From contig JAPPNJ010000001.1 in the NCBI GenBank assembly GCA_028818705.1, positions 124,001 through 188,000 on the forward strand: DNA of 64,000 nucleotides, in the 5' to 3' direction. Position numbers and translations under genes: made by a program. Each line of letters begins with the position of its first letter. The stretch's first letter is position 1. This DNA is from Candidatus Poribacteria bacterium. GTDB lineage: Bacteria > Poribacteria > WGA-4E > WGA-3G. The notes beneath the pieces were generated by a model that saw only the letters and a list, made by a program, of their open reading frames with translations, was not told the DNA's origin and did not search any database. This document shows, one piece after another, positions 61,874 to 64,000 of the stretch.

Positions 61874-62596
61874 TCAAAGCTCACCGATGCAGAACACGGT
61901 ATTCTTTGCCTCTAAACTCCGAATTTCGGAATAGTGGTAAACTTGGGTAACTTTCACTCCATTTTCAACGATGGCAGTGGGGCGTTCAATAACGAAGTCA
62001 GCGAAGTGCGGTGCGTTGAAAGCAACGTAAGCGAGGCTGAACATCTCAATCTGCCGATCATATCGCTTTGACAGATCTGGAAATAGCACAATCCCTGTAT
62101 CAACTTGGTAGATGCCCGCGTTTTCATCTATGTTCATCGTTTTAACCGGACACTCGATAATTGCCCGCTGATGTGTATTGGTATCCCAGATTTCTGTGTG
62201 GGTTACGATGGGTAGACATTTTTGTGTCGCCTCAAAAATGGCTGTGTTGCTATCCAGGACCTGGACCGGCGATGCCTCTTGAACATCAAACAGGGCACCT
62301 CCCCAATAATCCCGTGCCGGTCTATACTCGACGTAGTTATCGTTGCAGTAAGCATGCCTTCTGAATACCGCTATATGCTCTTCGCCAAAAACAGGGAGGA
62401 AGTCATAGTTTGGATTTATGAAGAGATTTTTCTCCGCAAAGGTGTGTTCACTCTTACACGAACCACATTGGTAATAATCGCTGAAACTTCCATCTGTGTT
62501 ATCTATGATGCGGCATCGAGATTCGACCCAAAAGCGAGGGGCATTTCCGTTGCCAATAGAGTTGATAAAAGAAAGCCCATAATCGAGGCAATTCAT
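61874..62596 (-). CDS. Hypothetical protein of unknown function
   Basis: A 240-residue soluble protein, no signal peptide or membrane span. I do not recognise the family. It is rich in aromatics and beta-type segments, with a CGSCK pair (about 46-50), VYHYSEIRSL near the end and acidic DENAGIYQVDTGIVLFPD. AGGAAA precedes the ATG. The lack of repeats and the balanced composition argue that it is a real gene. It lies alone between the ABC importer (same strand) and a small divergent coiled-coil gene. Confidence 0.6.
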   Translation of the reverse strand: MNCLDYGLSFINSIGNGNAPRFWVESRCRIIDNTDGSFSDYYQCGSCKSEHTFAEKNLFINPNYDFLPVFGEEHIAVFRRHAYCNDNYVEYRPARDYWGGALFDVQEASPVQVLDSNTAIFEATQKCLPIVTHTEIWDTNTHQRAIIECPVKTMNIDENAGIYQVDTGIVLFPDLSKRYDRQIEMFSLAYVAFNAPHFADFVIERPTAIVENGVKVTQVYHYSEIRSLEAKNTVFCIGEL

Positions 62597-62835
62597 TGAT
62601 TTTCCTTTCGGTGCGGTATATGATTCATTGAAACCATTTTATCCCAACAGTACTCACCTGTCAATCGGAATCTCTTGTTTCATCTATCCTGTTTTTGCTT
62701 TGTGTATTGTGTTGAAAGGTTCCAGGATGAAAGTTCATTCTCTTTTTTCCTTGACATCCCGCGCACTCTGTGATTTACTATAGGTAAAGACGTTAACGAG
62801 TTGACTTTCATTTTTTTCACCAAAAGGAACGATCA

Positions 62836-63093
62836 ATGACAACACAAGAATTGTATGATCTTATGTCAAAAGGGTTTGACGACATTAAAGCCGAAATGAA
62901 ACGAGGCTTTGATCAAGTCAACAGCAGAATCGACAGTGTTGACAATCGAATCGACAGTATTGACAACCGATTGCGAAATGTTGAAACCGATGTTGCAGAG
63001 TTGAAGGGCAGGCGGTTGGCATTCAAAGAATGGATACCGATCGGCTGTGCTGTCATCGCCGTTATTGTCTCTATTATTGCTTTGGTGAAATAA
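62836..63093 (+). CDS. Small coiled-coil protein with C-terminal membrane anchor
   Basis: An 85-residue protein. Residues 15-55 form a regular coiled coil built on a seven-residue repeat (NSRIDSV, DNRIDSI, DNRLRNV, ETDVAEL), then a single C-terminal span IPIGCAVIAVIVSIIALV. This tail-anchored plan recalls XhlA or DUF1640-type small proteins. AAGGAA lies before the ATG. The repeated GACAGTNTTGACAA DNA units show recent expansion of the heptads. Function unknown. Confidence 0.7.
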   Translation: MTTQELYDLMSKGFDDIKAEMKRGFDQVNSRIDSVDNRIDSIDNRLRNVETDVAELKGRRLAFKEWIPIGCAVIAVIVSIIALVK

Positions 63094-63136
63094 GAACCTT
63101 TCTTGCTCACGTGCTTTCCCGCATCCTCGCTATGTT

Positions 63137-63403
63137 GTGTTTACATTTTATATAGAAGTGCTTTCACCTTCAACCGAAGCGTACGACAGAGGCGAAAAAT
63201 TCACGCACTATCGACAGCTCTCATCGTTGCCGGAATACATCCTCGTCGCTCAGGACCGCGTGCTTGTTGAACACTACCGTCGTCAAGAAAAACAGTGGAT
63301 TCTCACCGATTTCCAAAGACCTAACGACCTCCTACCCCTTACCTCCATCCAGTGCGAATTGCTTTTAGGGGAAATATACGAGCGCGTCACATTTCCTGAT
63401 TAG
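63137..63403 (+). pseudogene. Uma2-family (DUF820) endonuclease, 5'-truncated
   Basis: The frame encodes IEVLSPSTEAYDRGEKFTHY, then RQLSSLPEYILVAQDRVLVE, the highly characteristic second half of Uma2/DUF820 PD-(D/E)XK-like proteins. These proteins are normally about 180-200 residues, but only 88 codons are present here. No ribosome site precedes the GTG, and the N-terminal half with the first active-site aspartate is missing. It is therefore a gene remnant rather than a functional nuclease. Confidence 0.85.
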
Positions 63404-63500
63404 GGATTTTTGGAGAGCCATACAAAACAACGCAATTGGATGTTTGCAAAGTTAGATTCCACATCTATAACTTTGACAACATGGTAGGAAGTGTATAATT

Positions 63501-64000
63501 ATGAAATATCCTCTTAACGAACGAATTAGTAAAATTCGAGATTTAATCAATAGCTCGCGCAAGCAACACCAGTTGCTTCAAGATAGTGCCTTATGGTACA
63601 TGCTCTGTAGTTGTATGGATACCATTGGGGACACAGAAGAAGCCTTAGAAAGTTTCCTCAAAAAAGATACCAATGATTCTGATAAAGGTAGAAATTATTT
63701 GCACATCTACGGTGCTTTGCAGGCTCTTTTTGTGCAACAAGAGGCAGTAGCCAATCTACATGAGGCTCTCAAAATTCCATATATCGAGGATTCATCATTA
63801 GAAAAGATTAGGCATATTCGCATTGATGCTGCTGGGCACCCTACAAAGAGAGGTAACAAAAAAGCATTCAACTTCATTACGCGTTTGACTCTTAGTGCTC
63901 AGGAGTTTCATCTAATGACACTCTATCCAACAAAGCCGGGTGGTAAGGAACTTAATTCTAAACACATAGATATAAGTGTTCCGGATTTAATTACAACGCA
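63501..64000 (+). CDS. Helical protein with HEPN-like motif, partial at window edge
   Basis: ATG at 63501 opens 166 codons with no stop before the window ends. The protein begins MKYPLNERISKIRDLINSS and is mostly helical. The segment KIRHIRIDAAGHPTKRGNKK contains R-x5-H (RIDAAGH), within the R-x4-6-H range of HEPN RNase motifs, and the R-x-D-x-x-GHPTxRG wording resembles HEPN-type domains. This reading is tentative. TTGACA (about 63472) and a TATAAT directly before the ATG could be a promoter giving a nearly leaderless transcript, but the spacing is 15. TAGGAAG is a possible ribosome site. Confidence 0.65.
   Translation, partial: MKYPLNERISKIRDLINSSRKQHQLLQDSALWYMLCSCMDTIGDTEEALESFLKKDTNDSDKGRNYLHIYGALQALFVQQEAVANLHEALKIPYIEDSSLEKIRHIRIDAAGHPTKRGNKKAFNFITRLTLSAQEFHLMTLYPTKPGGKELNSKHIDISVPDLITT

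Noticed and set aside
62750..62790. TTGACA followed by TACTATA as a promoter for the coiled-coil gene
   Set aside because: The spacer is about 19 bases and the -10 is weak, so it was not listed as a promoter.

Overview
The window reads as a moderate-GC bacterial chromosome segment with a Gram-negative envelope: it has an Omp85 barrel, lipoproteins with lipoboxes, a TRAP solute-binding pair and N-acetylmuramoyl-L-alanine amidase. The gene mix points to a Candidatus Poribacteria-like or related uncultured lineage. It includes two phytanoyl-CoA dioxygenases, a sulfatase, several sugar-isomerase TIM barrels, an ASPIC/UnbV protein with a TPR partner, a LamG lipoprotein-type secreted protein, a dockerin plus FlgD-like tail and many intergenic palindromes. 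This taxonomic placement is inference from gene content; no rRNA or tRNA gene was seen.

Layout. 0-8 kb (mostly minus): a partial corrinoid protein, a TRAP T-component/DctP pair, a UspA remnant, YgfZ and a very large adhesin-CBM9-Omp85 fusion. 8.5-15.2 kb: a XylA-like isomerase overlapping a short-lid adenylate kinase, a GT39-type glycosyltransferase, tandem GNAT paralogues and aroK-aroB behind a good sigma70 promoter. 15.2-18.5 kb: a tight four-gene membrane operon of unknown function (FN3/DUF6754-type). 18.7-24.1 kb: a TIM-barrel isomerase with a sulfatase, a VWA protein and an SDR. 24.2-26.1 kb: a type II restriction-modification pair with its own promoter. 26.2-34.1 kb: dipeptide epimerase with a two-domain amidase (peptidoglycan recycling), then an NfeD/FloA flotillin operon. 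34.4-37.8 kb: SIS isomerase, ROK kinase and FGGY kinase.

37.8-45.5 kb is the accessory island. It starts with 1.8 kb of repeat-rich DNA without a convincing gene, followed by a complete three-gene locus that matches type II Zorya anti-phage defence (ZorA motor with long coiled-coil tail, ZorB with OmpA domain, ZorE-like HNH protein). After it come an unknown protein with a ParB-like motif and a solitary IS605-type TnpB element with a recognisable promoter, end hairpins and a probable omega-RNA region. 45.5-55 kb: PhyH, LamG, a Tat-type aldo/keto reductase with ASPIC/UnbV and TPR, polysaccharide deacetylase, PAP2 phosphatase and a PhyH-HEAT fusion. 55.3-58.2 kb: a secreted clostripain-like/YWTD propeller/dockerin protein. 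58.2-61.7 kb: an ABC sugar importer without an ATPase, one permease carrying a large insertion. 62.6-64 kb: a small variable zone with a coiled-coil membrane protein, a truncated Uma2 nuclease and an open-ended gene with a HEPN-like motif.

Intergenic DNA is dominated by palindromic and MITE-like elements. The best supported is a family with two copies (34296-34447 and 53281-53554), each with inverted ends and its own perfect 7-bp target duplication. One copy has rewritten the C-terminus of the neighbouring SIS isomerase gene.
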